The position numbers were made by a program, and so were the translations under genes. Positions 1-9,375 of a DNA stretch of 64,000 nt are shown here, piece after piece. The stretch is from Candidatus Geothrix skivensis (GTDB lineage Bacteria; Acidobacteriota; Holophagae; Holophagales; Holophagaceae): NCBI GenBank assembly GCA_016721195.1, contig JADKIO010000010.1, positions 1 to 64,000 on the forward strand, in the 5' to 3' direction. The first letter of the stretch is position 1. Each line of letters begins with the position of its first letter. The notes beneath the pieces were generated by a model. The model was not told the DNA's origin, did not search any database, and worked only from the letters and a program-made list of their open reading frames with translations.

Positions 1-392
1 CCGGGTCTTCGTGCCGAGGATCAGCCTGACGCTTATCGCTGCTCTTCACCATCGTCGTGATGTTCAGCCTCGGGCGACACCATCGTGAAGCTGCCCTTCG
101 ATGTCATCCGGATCGCCATCATTATTGATCTACTTCATGGCTGATGTTCCTGGTGAGCTTCTGGATGTCCAAGAAAGTCGGGCCACCTGCCCCGAAGCGC
201 GACCTGGCTTCACCGCCGCCAGCTTAACAACTTCGAGCTGGCCATCGCCAGTAGCCGTGGCCACCTTCAGCATCGCCCGGGGCCATTTATACACCCGTCA
301 TCGGGCCCCTGGTGGAATTGCCGGTGCTGATCAACCTCGTGAGTGTGTCCTTGTGGTTGAGGAAGTGGTATCCGGGCAGCGCAGATCTCTGA
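1..392 (+). CDS. acr3: ACR3-family arsenite efflux permease, C-terminal part (5' truncated, frameshifted)
   Basis: Joining the reading frames recovers the last membrane helices of an ACR3 arsenite exporter. Visible blocks are a SLTLI...LLFTIVVMFSL helix, DTIVKLPFDVIRIAI, SFWMSKKVG, the family hallmark NNFELAIA, VIGPLVE and a final SVSLWLRKWYPG before TGA at 390-392. The family moves As(III) out of the cytoplasm as the last step of arsenate detoxification. The start lies beyond the left edge. Several single-base indels break the frame within 390 bases, so no continuous protein can be read. A rhodanese and an ArsC-type reductase follow on the same strand, which supports an ars operon. Identification is firm; gene integrity is not. 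Confidence 0.8.
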
Positions 393-433
393 TGTCACCT
401 GCTGTCAACGGTCGGGCCGACAGAGGGTGAACG

Positions 434-780
434 ATGGGTCCCTTCGATGGCAGGGCCATGGTGATCCGGGAGGGCTCCAGTTCTCGCCCGAAGGAAGCCC
501 CTGGATGCCTTGACGGCGAGACGCTCCTGGTGAGACCTGCGCAGCGACGAGCTCATCAGAGATGAAGGCCTTCCGCGTCCCGGAGACCATCCACATTCCC
601 TTACGGCGAGCCACCAGGCTGCTCTCGGAACTACCGACCAACCGCCCCCTCCTCCTGGCTGACACGTCCGGCGTGTTCACCAAGGACGCGGCACACACCC
701 TTCTGGATCACGGCTTCAGCGAGGTCGCCTGCCTGAACGGCGGGATGCTCGCCTGGGACCAGGAGGGCCTTCCCCCTTGA
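434..780 (+). CDS. Rhodanese-like domain protein lacking the catalytic cysteine (frameshifted)
   Basis: The C-terminal two thirds (562-780) read continuously as a rhodanese fold: an FRVPETIHIPL strand, then PLLLADTSGVFTKDAA and a final VACLNGGMLAWDQEGLPP typical of the family. At the active-site loop, where sulfurtransferases carry Cys-x4-Arg, the sequence is DTSGVFT, with no cysteine, so it is probably catalytically inactive. The N-terminal part (GETLLV...RSDEL) is in other frames. ATG at 434 follows a GAGGGTG ribosome site. It sits between the arsenite exporter and the reductase, a place where rhodanese domains are often found in ars operons; its role there is unproven. Confidence 0.7.
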
Positions 781-850
781 TACCGGATCCCAGGCCGTCC
801 TCCATGGGGAGTGCGCCTGCGTGATGATTTCCAAAAAGAAGAGGCGCCCC

Positions 851-1263
851 ATGACCCTTCCCCATCCTGTTCCCTTTTGCGTCGCCAACAGTGCCCGGTC
901 CCAGATGGGCGAGGGAATCGCCCGGCTCTTCCCCAACCTGAGGATCCAGAGCGCCGGGAGCCGCCCCAGCCACGTGAACCCCTATGCCATCGAGGTGCTG
1001 GCCGAGCAGGGCATCGACGCCAGCACCCACACCTCCAAGAGCGTCCAGGACATCGACCCGGCCACCGTGGATCTCGTCATCACCCCTCTGCGCCGAAGAG
1101 GTCTGCGCCCTCTTCCTGGGCAAGGCCGAGCGCCTGCACTGGCCCATCCGGACCCCGCCAGCGACGATCCGGCCCTTTACGCCAGATGACCTCCGGACTC
1201 GCTTCCGGGCTGGGCCGGATGAAGTCGGCGGCGCCTGGAGTTGTGAAGGCCGAGCGGTTCTGA
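851..1263 (+). CDS. arsC: Arsenate reductase / low-molecular-weight phosphatase family, ArsC type (frameshifted)
   Basis: The protein opens with the P-loop CVANSAR (Cys-x5-Arg) followed by SQMGEG, the signature of thioredoxin-coupled ArsC and low-molecular-weight tyrosine phosphatases. ATG 851 is preceded by GAGG; an in-frame ATG 27 bases upstream is an alternative. The first 75 residues are in one frame (SAGS..PSHVNPYAIEVLAEQGID); the continuation LCAEEVCALFLG...HWPI needs a frame change near 1080-1090 and another near 1230 to reach the TGA at 1261-1263. As(V) reduction would feed the ACR3 exporter upstream. The resolving cysteine expected in LCAEEVC is visible after the shift. Confidence 0.8.
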
Positions 1264-1278
1264 CTCGGATTGGTTGGT

Positions 1279-1712
1279 TCAGGGCTTGAAGTCGCGGGCC
1301 TTGTCCCCCGCAGCAGCTCGGCGAGGCCCAGCAGGCCGTCCTCCAGATACTTCACGTCGAAGCCCTGGGTCTTGAGGTAGGCCATGGCCAGGGCCGACCG
1401 GTCCTTGTGGGGGGCAGGCGGTCACGATGAGCCTGGTGCGATCCAGCTCCTTCAGCCGCCTGGGCGGCAGCTCATTCAGGGGAATCTGCGGCCCAAGCCC
1501 TTGCGCCAGGCCGCGTGCTCTTCCTTGAAGCGGATATCCACGAGAATGGCCCTTCTTCTCCTGGAGCAGCTTCACCAGAGTCCCTGCTGCCGATCTTCGT
1601 GTCCGCCGCTCGGCGTAGTCGAAGTCCAGCAGTACTGCTCCAGGGAGAACAGCTGCGGATCCTGGGCCTGGGCAGGCAGGGGCCAGTGAGGAGAGGGCAA
1701 GGGCAAGCCCAT
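1279..1712 (-). CDS. Exported rhodanese-like sulfurtransferase (frameshifted)
   Basis: Read from ATG 1712 on the reverse strand, a hydrophobic leader (MGL.LALSS.., ending in AQAQ) is followed by a rhodanese domain: KLLQEKGHS, GLGPQIPLNELPPRRLKEL, an active-site loop ACPHKDRSA with Cys and Arg spaced as in active rhodaneses, then AMAYLKTQGFDVKYLEDGLLG. Unlike the rhodanese at 434-780 this one keeps the catalytic cysteine. Several indels break the frame, near 1340, 1420, 1560 and 1690. It converges on the arsC gene, leaving 15 bases between. Sulfur or polysulfide transfer in the periplasm is the likely activity; the substrate is unknown. Confidence 0.65.
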
Positions 1713-1979
1713 GGAGAGATCCTTTGAGGGATGCTGCATTGCAGGGCTTGCAAACAAAGGGTCGACCCTTGACCCATCTTCCCAGCTCGACCGGGAAAGC
1801 CCAGGGCAGTGCGCTCTTTCCGTGGGCAGGCTCCGCGGCGTGGCCCCGCAATCGGGCCCTTCTGCGGGGCTTGGATTCAGTCGATCCATTCATCCGATAT
1901 CAATTTCATTCGCGGAGTCTCCTGAGATGATCACAATCACGATCAGTAGATCACCAATACAAACGATAGGGGAGGTCAC
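1713..1979. promoter_or_regulatory. Divergent intergenic region between rhodanese and multiheme cytochrome genes
   Basis: About 270 bases with no coding signal. It must hold the promoters of both flanking genes. The half nearest the cytochrome (1890-1965) is clearly more AT-rich than its surroundings and holds several GATC-containing segments. A strong ribosome-binding site, GGGGAGGT, lies at 1969-1976 just before the ATG at 1980. I cannot assign -35/-10 boxes with confidence. Confidence 0.4.
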
Positions 1980-4155
1980 ATGCATTGCCGCCCCCACACC
2001 AAGCGATGGCTAGCCCCATGGCTCTTCTTCGCGACCAGCCTGCTGGGCCCCGCAGCCCTGCTGCAGGCTCAGACACCCAACCCACCACGGGGAAGCGGGT
2101 ATCCAGGAAGGTGAAGGACGTCAATGGGGCAGAGGTACTTGGCGCCATCGTGTCCGTCGAAGGCCAGGCCGCGAAGGCCACCACGGCCAAGGATGGCTCC
2201 TTCAGCCTGAAGGGCGTGAAACCCGACCAGTCTTCCTCCAGGTGAGGCCTCAGCCGGGCCCTCCTGGATGGCGAAACCCTGAAGTCCGTGATGGTGAAGG
2301 CGGGGCCACGACCCGGGGTGGACATCACCCTCTCCGGAAGGCATCGACAGGGCCACCTATGTCGGCGGCAAGGCCTGCGCGGCCTGCCGTGAAGGCCCCA
2401 CACGAAGGCGCTGAATGGCACCCCGAACGCCTCGATCCACTCCCGCTTCGTGACCGAGGCACCAGCCACATGGTCTACAAGGACAAGTGGCCGGCCCCGG
2501 GCGAGAAATGCCTGCCCCGGGATCCCAAGGGCAACCTGCTGAGGTCAGGATCCGCTGGACGGCACGGGCCTGGTGCATGGTGCTGACCACCAGGGGCCAG
2601 GATCCCAACCGCGATCTGGTTCAAGTTCTACCCTGAGCAGCCGGCCGGAGTAGCGCTCACCGAAGCCGATCTGGATGCCTCGGACAAGCCCACGAACGCG
2701 GTCTGGATCCGGGTGGCCGCCACCATCGGGGCGAGGGCAGCTGGGGCAAGGGGCTATGTGGATCCCGCCCACAAGCAGCCCGACCGCCATCCCAACTTCG
2801 GCGAAGGCAAGCAGCGCTGGATGTGCAAGGTCCAGGACGTGCCCTACCTCGTGAAATGGATGAAGGAGAACGGCGTATCCGGGAGAGGGGCAGAAGCAGG
2901 ACTACATCTGCTACATGCCGGTGTTCATGATGCAGGATGGAACGCCCGAGGGCTCCAAGGTCCTGGCCAAGGCAGGTGGGGGGGCGCCGATGTTCTGGCA
3001 GAATCCCCCGACCACTGGTGCACGCCGGACAACACCCTGTCGCGCAACTGCGCCGGCTGCCACGTCACGGGCGTGAAGATCACCACGAAGGATTTCCTCA
3101 ACGATCCCAATCCGGCCCACAAGCTAGGGTCGGTGGTGGTGGCCTGGGACTACAAGGACCTGAACATCAGCTGTGAGCGCTGCCACGGACCCGGATCCGA
3201 GCATGCGGCCAGCTCCGACAAAGCCAAGATCATCGCGCCCCAGCACCTCACCGCCAAGGCGGGCAACGAGACCTGCGGCCAGTGCCACGGGAACCACGAT
3301 GGCCGCAGCCAGCGCCTCCTGCTGGCGTGTTCAAACCCGCCTTCGACGGGGCCTACCAGGACACCCTCGGCCACGGCTTCTTCGTGCCGGGCGTGTGACC
3401 TTGCCACTTTCTTCGCCAGCTATGAGCAGCCGACCACCGGACTGAACCCCGACTGGAAGGAGGGCCCTATGTCCTGGCCCGACCAGATCCATGCCCGCTC
3501 CCACTCCATGGAGCTGTCGGAGCTGCGGCGCTCGGCCCACTTCAACAACAGGACCCAGAGGCTGACCTGCTTCTCCTGCCACGATGCCCACAGCATGGAC
3601 GGGGGACCCGCCTCGCTGAAGGCCGGGGGATACGATTTCACCAATGCTGCCTATTGCAACAACGCTGTGCCTTACCTGCCATGCCTCCCGCAGGTTCCTT
3701 CGCCGGGATCACCCCCTTCGATGGCATTGCAGGTTGGGCGGGGCGCAAGGTCGCCAGGACGGGGCCCCGTGGCGGTGAAGCGCATGGAGGCCGGGCGGCG
3801 CGGAACCAGGTCGCCCGGAGCGTGGCCAACACATGCAGGTCGGGGCCGGCATGGGCAGAGACCCTCTACACGCCACCGATCCCAAGATGCCCGTGGGCAA
3901 CTGCATGTCCTGCCACATGCCGAAGATCGGCAGCTCCAGGACATCAACGTTGGCCTCGATACCACCTCGACTTCGACAAGGAAGGCCGCAGCGCCGTGGC
4001 CGAAGGAATGTGCCCTCCCACGTCTTCGACATCGTCTGGCCGCCCAGAGCTCCGTGCTCAGAACCCGGATCCCTCAGGGCAAGGACTTCGACATCATGCC
4101 GAACTCCTGCAGCAGGTGCCATGCGTTCGCCCGCACCAGCGGCGACGCAAAATAG
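1980..4155 (+). CDS. Secreted multiheme cytochrome c with N-terminal carboxypeptidase-regulatory-like domain (frameshifted)
   Basis: ATG 1980 follows GGGGAGGT and starts a clear signal peptide (WLAPWLFFATSLLGPAALLQAQ). Next comes a beta-sandwich segment of the carboxypeptidase-regulatory/CNA-B kind (EVLGAIVSVEGQ, DGSFSLKGVKP). The rest carries c-type heme sites: canonical CXXCH motifs CAGCH (about 3050), CERCH (3173), CGQCH (3282), CFSCH (3570), CLTCH (3665), CMSCH (3903) and CSRCH (4108), plus a first site CAACR near 2375 in which His is replaced by Arg. About 725 residues if the many indels are repaired. The likely role is periplasmic or extracellular electron transfer. It lies between two arsenic-related gene groups, but the electron donor and acceptor cannot be read from the sequence. 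Confidence 0.75.
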
Positions 4156-4214
4156 CTCTGATTACCCCGGATCCGCATGGCCCGCCGCCTGGGTGGTCGT
4201 GGATTCCCGCCTCC

Positions 4215-4928
4215 TCAGACGGGGAATCGCGTCTTCCACGCGAGGAACAGCACCCAGAGGGCGCAGCCGCTCAGGAGCAGGCCCATGCCCCTGGGCAGCC
4301 AGCGCCCCAGGAACCGGAGAAGTGGCTTTCGGCATACCTGCTGGCCCAGCCTGACGAGGCGCCGGCCAGAACAACAGCAGAACATGGCCGAGGGCATAGG
4401 TGAACAGCAGCACGCCGCCCCAGAGCACCTGCTTCTGGAGGGCCACGATGGTGAGCACCGCCGCCAGGGCTGGGGTGGCGCACGGGGCGGAGAGGGTTCC
4501 GGTGAGGCCGCCCAGTGCAAAGGCGCCCAGCAGCCCGGCCCCATGGAACCGCGCCATGTGGCTGTGGGACGGAGTCGGGAGCGCAAACAGTCCGAGCAGG
4601 TGCAACCCCACGGCCAGCAGGATGAGCCCCAACAGGGCCTTCCAGCCCCAGCCCACATCCCCCATGAGGCTGCCGGTCAGGGCGGCCACGAGCCCCAGAG
4701 GAGGGTGAAGGCCGCCCAGGCCCAGCACGCATACGGCCGGACAGCACCATGGGATGGTGGCGGGCTTTCCTGCGTGCCGCCGGTGAAGCCCACGACCAGC
4801 GGGGCTGCCACCAGGACGCAGGGGTTGGCCGAGGTGAGCAGGCCGCCTAAGAACACGAGGCCCAGTTGCTGGTAGCCCGGGGCCTGGGCCACCAAGTCCG
4901 CCATGCGGCCAATGAAGCCTTCCATCAC
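4215..4928 (-). CDS. ccdA: CcdA-type cytochrome c biogenesis / thiol-disulfide transmembrane protein (frameshifted)
   Basis: The first part reads LGLVFLGGLLTSANPCVLVAAPLVVGF, and a later helix carries SAPCATPALAAVLTIVALQ. These two Cys-Pro-flanked helices are the redox pair of the CcdA/DsbD membrane family, which passes electrons from cytoplasmic thioredoxin to periplasmic thiols. Further helices (ALLGLILLAVGLHLLGLFAL, VLLFTYALGHVLLLFW) fit the six-helix fold. Frame changes occur near 4780 and 4340. It starts 1 base after the stop of the upstream thioredoxin gene and is the last gene of the arsR operon. It probably recycles the exported thioredoxin-like partner. Confidence 0.75.
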
Positions 4929-4929
4929 T

Positions 4930-5308
4930 TCAGTCCAGCTTTGGCCAGGGCGGAAGGAACTCGTCCTTGGGCCAGTAGCCGATGTGGCGGGCCACTTCCC
5001 TCCCCGCGGGATCGAACACCACCTGGGTGGGCATCACCATGATCCTGTGGAGCTGAGCCTCCTTCGGGTACTGGGTGACATAGAAATTCCGGATGTGCGC
5101 GCGGCTCCCGAAGGTCTGCTGGAGCTCACCGAGGATGGGTTGCATCCGTACGCAGGGCACGCAAGTGGGCCCGCCGAACTCGATGACGGTCCACTTCCTG
5201 GAACTGAGGATCTGGCCCGAGGCCCGCCGGATCGAGGGCGGGACCGGCCCTTGGGCGAAGAGGATGCCGAAAGGGTGAACACGAGGGCGCCAAGGCGCGG
5301 GAAGGCAT
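4930..5308 (-). CDS. Exported thioredoxin-fold protein, CVPC active site (frameshifted near N-terminus)
   Basis: From about 5210 to 4930 the frame is continuous and reads WTVIEFGGPTCVPCVRMQP, HIRNFYVTQYP, IMVMPTQVVFDPAGREV: a thioredoxin fold with a CVPC redox centre and the conserved cis-Pro (MPTQ). ATG 5308 is preceded by GAGG. The leader (LGALVFTLSASS) is in another frame, so at least one indel lies in the first 30 codons. The protein is probably exported or membrane-anchored and reduced by the CcdA protein encoded directly downstream. Confidence 0.75.
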
Positions 5309-5348
5309 GGGGCCTCCTCTGGAGACAGGAACGGGCTGTTGGGGCGGC

Positions 5349-5582
5349 TCAGCCCTTGAGCAGGGCCAGGATCTCGTCGGTGCTGATGACTTTGCCCTGG
5401 GACTTGAGCTGGCCGTCCAGGGCGAGGGCCGGCGTACTGAGGATGCCCCGGGCGACCATGGCCGCGTAGTCCGAGACCTTCACCACCTGGTGGCTCCCTC
5501 CGGATTTTTCGGCCGCTGACCTGGCGTGCTTTTCCAGCGTCTGGCACTTGGCGCAGCCGGGACCGAAGACTTCGATGAGCAT
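5349..5582 (-). CDS. Small thioredoxin-family redox-active disulfide protein
   Basis: An intact 77-residue protein, the only unbroken gene left of 12.6 kb. It starts MLIEVFGPGCAKCQTLEKHA, with a GCAKC active site immediately after the first beta strand, and ends ISTDEILALLKG; the STPALALDG segment holds the cis-Pro. This is the short glutaredoxin/thioredoxin type that is commonly encoded beside YraQ/ArsP-type permeases in ars-like operons. It lies 8 bases after the permease. It may act as electron donor to a metalloid- or thiol-handling step; the partner is not shown by the sequence. Confidence 0.85.
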   Translation of the reverse strand: MLIEVFGPGCAKCQTLEKHARSAAEKSGGSHQVVKVSDYAAMVARGILSTPALALDGQLKSQGKVISTDEILALLKG

Positions 5583-5590
5583 GGGATCTC

Positions 5591-6630
5591 CTAGAGGATG
5601 GCGTTGAAGAGGTAGCCCACCAGCAGGATGCCGAGGGATACGACACCGACGAAGGTGGCGATGAGCCGGGCCGCATCACCTTGCTGAGGATGATGGTTTC
5701 CGGCAGGGACAGCCCGATGACGGCCATCATGAAGGCCAGGGTGGACCCAGGGCGCGCCCTTGCCCAGCAGGGCTTCCACGATGGGCATGACGCCCGCCGC
5801 GTTCGAGTAGAGCGTACGCCGATCAGCACCGCCAGGGGCACGCTGTACCAGTGGTTCTTCCCCAGCAGACCCGCCATGAAGCTTTCGGGCACATAGCCGT
5901 GGATGAAGGCGCCCACGGCGATGCCCGCCAGGATGTAGGGCCAGACCTTGCCCACGATCTCCTTCACGCCCTGGACGGCCAGATCGAGCCGGGCGGGAAG
6001 GGTGCTTGTTCCTCCTCCCACTTCACCGAGAGCAGGGGCGTTCAGGGCGTCCTGACCCAGCTCTCAGGTAGCGCTCCCATGCGGAGGCGGCCCAGGATGA
6101 GCCCGGAGGCGAAGGCGATGGCCACGCCGGTGCTGGCATAGAGCAGGGCGATCTTCCAGCCGAACATGGCGAAGAGCATCCCCAGGGCGATCTCGTTGAC
6201 CATGGGTGCGGCCACCAGGAAGCTGAAGGTCATGCCCAGGGGCACCCCGCCCGCAGGAAGCCGATGAAGAGCGGCACCGCCGAGCAGGAGCAGAAGGGCG
6301 TGATGATCCCGAAGAGGGAGGCCAGGGCGTTGCCGAGGCCGGGCCGCCGCCTGGAGAGGGCATCCCGGACCCGGGTGGGGTTCACGAAGGTCTGGAGGAA
6401 GGTGACGATGAAAACCACGAGCGTGAGCAGCAGCAGGACCTTCGGTGTGTCGTAGAAGAGGAAGGCCACCGCTTCGCCCAGGTGCGACTTGGGGGTGAGC
6501 CCCAGGAATCGGAAGGCGAGCCACACCGACATGGCGTGGTTCACGGCGTAGAGGAACACCCAAAGAGGCAGGGCCAGGAGGAGCCAGCCGCCCCGCCGGA
6601 GCCAGCTTGGTCGTGCTGCCCGTCAGACAC
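5591..6630 (-). CDS. YraQ/ArsP-family permease (DUF318; frameshifted)
   Basis: Pieces in alternating frames rebuild a permease of about 345 residues: LLLALPLWVFLYAVNHAMSV, LLLLTLVVFIVTFLQTFVNP, GIITPFCSCSAVPLFIGFLRAG, MTFSFLVAAPMVNEIALGMLF, IVGKVWPYILAGIAVGAFIHG, VGVVSLGILLVGYLFNAIL. The PFCSCSAVP motif with paired cysteines is diagnostic of the family, which includes ArsP, an exporter of trivalent organoarsenicals. GTG 6630 overlaps the arsR stop by eight bases, so the two genes are translationally coupled. Indels lie near 6590, 6245, 6055, 5815 and 5670. The substrate is inferred from arsR and the thioredoxin-like partners. Confidence 0.75.
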
Positions 6631-7019
6631 GAGAAACCGCCCGGTCCACCGGGGAGGACTTCTGGACCTTGGAGCACACGATCGGGATGGCCACGGCCTT
6701 TACCTCCAGGGCGCGGGCGCGGTCCGCGAGCACTTCCGGCAGGCTTCCGGCGTGCGCCAGGAGGCCCTTGAGCAGGGATGAGGCCTGCTTCCTGGGCACG
6801 ACGGACACGAACACCCACCGGCCTTCCTTGCGCTCCTGCACGAAGCCCGCCCGGCGCAGCTCCCGCAGGGCTTCCGAAACGGAGGACTGGGGCACCTGTA
6901 GAGTCTCGGCGATCTGGCACACACAACTCCCCGGGCTCCAGCAGAGCCAGGACCCGCAGTCGCAGCGGGTGGGACACCGCCTTCAACTGCTCCACCAGGG
7001 ACTTCAGGTCGTCCGCCAT
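6623..7019 (-). CDS. arsR: ArsR-family repressor with ELCVC metalloid-binding motif (frameshifted)
   Basis: ATG 7019 starts MADDLKSLVEQLKAVSHPLRLRVLALL, then ELCVCQ, then a winged helix (IAETLQVPQSSVSEALRELRRAGFVQERKEGRWVFVSV). ELCVC is the classical As(III)/Sb(III)-binding pair in helix alpha-3 of ArsR. Continuous reading breaks once near 6920, inside the motif. The C-terminal tail adds another Cys (IPIVCSKVQ). The gene heads the operon arsR - permease - redoxin - thioredoxin - ccdA, and should repress it until metalloid binds. Confidence 0.8.
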
Positions 7020-7091
7020 GCGGGTCACCTCATGAGCCTTGGCCCCAGCTCCGGGTGCACCGGCTGGGAGTCCCAGGAGGAATTACACCAG

Positions 7092-7119
7092 GTTATATCG
7101 GAAAATATCGAAATATGAA
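7092..7119 (-). promoter_or_regulatory. Probable arsR promoter/operator
   Basis: On the reverse strand, TTCATA (7119-7114) and TATAAC (7097-7092) are 16 bases apart and lie about 75 bases before the arsR start. The same short AT-rich stretch holds two direct copies of ATATCG, 10 bases apart (about 7095-7110), in otherwise GC-rich DNA. This is the size and position expected for an ArsR operator covering the promoter. Boxes were placed by eye. Confidence 0.45.
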
Positions 7120-7160
7120 TTCCACTCTTTCCCGCCTGGACCCCGCAGCGCCACCGGGGT

Positions 7161-7208
7161 CGCGACACCTGGAATCACAAGAATGGTATCGAGTCTCGGA
7201 GAGTTAGT
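7161..7208. repeat. 48-bp direct repeat, copy A (tRNA-His-like segment)
   Basis: Matches copy B at 9376-9423 at 42 of 48 positions without gaps and in the same orientation. Bases 7163-7180 are identical to 18 bases of the tRNA-His gene (16020-16037: end of the anticodon arm, variable loop and start of the T stem). The rest of the 7020-7348 intergenic region holds the arsR promoter and nothing else I can identify. Confidence 0.7.
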
Positions 7209-7348
7209 CATGGCGGCAGGAAATTGGGACCGCTGGGATGCCGAGAGGCCACGATGACGATGATTAGGATCCGCGTGGCACTGAAAGCTGATGGCCGGGT
7301 AGACTAACAAGCTTCCTCCCGTGCACGTTGTGAAGGAACCCTGCTTTC

Positions 7349-8192
7349 ATGCTGAACCAGCTCGCGAAACGCATCCCCAAGGCACACCGCATATTCTACC
7401 GGGTGCTGCCTTCATCGCGCTGCTCGTCCTGGCGAAGCTGGTGCTGCACCGGTTTGGCCTGGAGCTGCTGTCTATCAACGCCATCTTCTCCGGGCTCATC
7501 GGCGCGAACGTCTTCCTCATGGGCTTCCTGCTCAGCGGCGTGTTGTCGGACTACCGGGAGAGCGAGCGCCTGCCAGGCGACATGGCGGCCGGTCTGGCGA
7601 CGCTGGCCGATGAGATGCAGAGCCTTCATCAGCGGACCTGCGCCCCGGTGGCATTGGCCGCTCTGGAGCATGTCCACACCCTCGGTAACACCATCCACCA
7701 GTGGCTGCACAAGCGGGAGCGTAGCCGGGGCGTCATGACCCTCATCAGTGGATTGAATGAACACTTCCTGGCCATAGAGCCGCTCACCCAGGCCAACTTC
7801 ATTGCCGTCTGAAACAGGAACAGAGCGCCATCCGCCGGATCATCATCCGAATCCATACCATCCGCGAAACGGAATTCATCTCATCGGGCTACTTCATCGC
7901 GCGGACGACCACCTTCTTTTTACTGCTGGGGCTTGTGGCCGCGCGCATCGAACCCTTTTATGAATCCCTGTTTTTCCTGGTTGTGGTCAGCTATCTGCTC
8001 CTGTTCCTGCTGTTCCTAATCGGGGATTTGGATAACCCCTTCGGTTATTACGAGCAGGAGTCTTCGGAGGATGTGTCCCTGAAGCCCTTGGAGGATGCCT
8101 TGACCGACCTCCAGGACCGCCTGGTGAAGGAAAGACAGCGAGTTGCTTTGTCACCGGGAGCTTCGGATCCTGCCGCAAGGGATGCCCATTAG
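7349..8192 (+). CDS. Membrane protein, bestrophin-like/DUF4239-type (frameshifted)
   Basis: After the start (MLNQLAKRIPK) the protein continues in other frames with two hydrophobic helices (FIALLVLAKLVLHRF; IFSGLIGANVFLMGFLLSG), a soluble part (LADEMQSLHQRTCAP..), and two C-terminal helices (FFLLLGLVAARIEPFYES; LFFLVVVSYLLLFLLFLIG) followed by DLDNPFGYYE. The four-helix layout with the ARIEPFYES and DNPFGY blocks resembles DUF4239/bestrophin-like channels; I regard that as a tentative assignment. Frame breaks lie near 7380 and 7805. It is the first gene inside the segment bounded by the 48-bp direct repeats. Confidence 0.5.
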
Positions 8193-8262
8193 CATCTCTG
8201 TCAGGGGCTGACCTGCTGGCTATACTTGACCCAAAGAGCTTTAGGCATCCCCGGAGTTCCCC

Positions 8263-8723
8263 GTGAAACTGTTCCGACGCTTGTGCTCATCCTGATCCCC
8301 GCCCTGCTCGGGGCCACGGGACCCATCCACTACGGCAAGCCCTTCACGGTCAAGGAAGAGACCAGGATCAGTGACATCCTCGCCAGCCCCGAGACGTTCG
8401 CAGGGAAGAAGGTGAAGGTTCGTGGCGTGGTGACCAACGTCTGCGCGGAGCGTGGCTGTTTCCTGAACCTGAAGGGCGACAGGAAGTTCCAGGAGCTCCA
8501 GTTCAAGGTGGATGATGGCGTGATCGTCTTCCCGGCCGATGCCCTGGGCAAGGTGGCGGTGGCGGAGGGTGTGATCTCCCTCAAGGTGATCTCCGAGCAG
8601 GAACAGAAGGACATGTGCCCCATCGAGGCCAAGGCCCTCAATCGGAAGTTCGATCCCGCCAAGATCAAGGGCCCCATGAAGATCGTGCGGCTGGACGGAC
8701 TGGGCGCTGATCTCATCAACTAG
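8263..8723 (+). CDS. DUF4920-family exported protein (frameshift in signal peptide)
   Basis: From about 8280 to the stop the frame is continuous: a hydrophobic leader (LVLILIPALLGATGP), then HYGKPFTVKEETRISDILASP, FAGKKVKVRGVVTNVCAERGCF and VVFPADA-like core, matching DUF4920 domains, whose GKxVxVxGxVxxVC...GC block is typical. GTG 8263 with CGGAG upstream gives VKLFRR before the leader if one base is restored near 8280; without that the frame runs back to a TTG at 8226. The VC...GC pair suggests a metal- or disulfide-binding periplasmic protein of unknown function. The PepSY gene follows by 13 bases. Confidence 0.65.
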
Positions 8724-8736
8724 TCTGGCGCGCCCG

Positions 8737-9313
8737 TTGCACCTTCTCAAACGCATTCCCTGGCGCCGGTGGAACCGCGCCCTGCACCGGGATATCGGCT
8801 ACCTGGCCGCGGGGCTGACGGTGCTCTACGCCATCTCTGGCCTGGCCATCAACCACATGGCCGATTGGAATCCCAACTACCGGGTGGTCCAGGCCTGGCG
8901 GGAGGTGGGCCCGCTGCCTGGTGACTTGCCCGAGGAGGAGCTCACGCGGTTGCTGCTGGCACGGCTGAAGGTTGCCGAGCAGCCCCGCGCCTCGTTTCAG
9001 CCGGATCAAGACACGCTCGATGTCTTCATGAAGCAGGGAAAATATTCTGCTGACCTCCCTACGGGCCAGGTGCTACGAAGCCGTGCAACCGCGACCCGTG
9101 CTTTATGCCTTCAACCGGCTGCACATCAACGCGCCAAAGCAGGCCTGGACCTACCTTGCCGACCTCTACGCCTTGGGCCTGCTGACCCTGGGGATCACTG
9201 GCCTCTTCATCCTGCGCGGGCCGAATGGCATCACCGGCCGGGGCGCCTGGCTGACGGCCATCGGTTGTGCCGTGCCGCTGCTCTACTGGGTCTGGTGGGC
9301 CTTCCTGCGCTGA
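8737..9313 (+). CDS. PepSY-associated transmembrane protein (one frameshift)
   Basis: TTG 8737 starts HLLKRIPWRRWNRALHRDIGYLAAGL, with the cytoplasmic Trp-Arg-His anchor and first helix typical of PepSY-TM proteins, then SGLAINHMADWNPNYRV. The frame changes near 9070; the second part reads VLYAFNRLHINAPKQAWTYLADLY, a helix (LGLLTLGITGLFIL), GPNGITGRG and a last helix ending WVWWAFLR. Conserved histidines in the helices could bind heme, as in related ferric-reductase-like proteins. It is probably co-transcribed with the DUF4920 gene. Function in envelope redox or iron handling is a guess. Confidence 0.6.
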
Positions 9314-9375
9314 CGCTCCCACGCGGCAGGTCTTCACCGGCTTGCCGCAGACCGGCTCGATCCCGGCCCTGGAGC

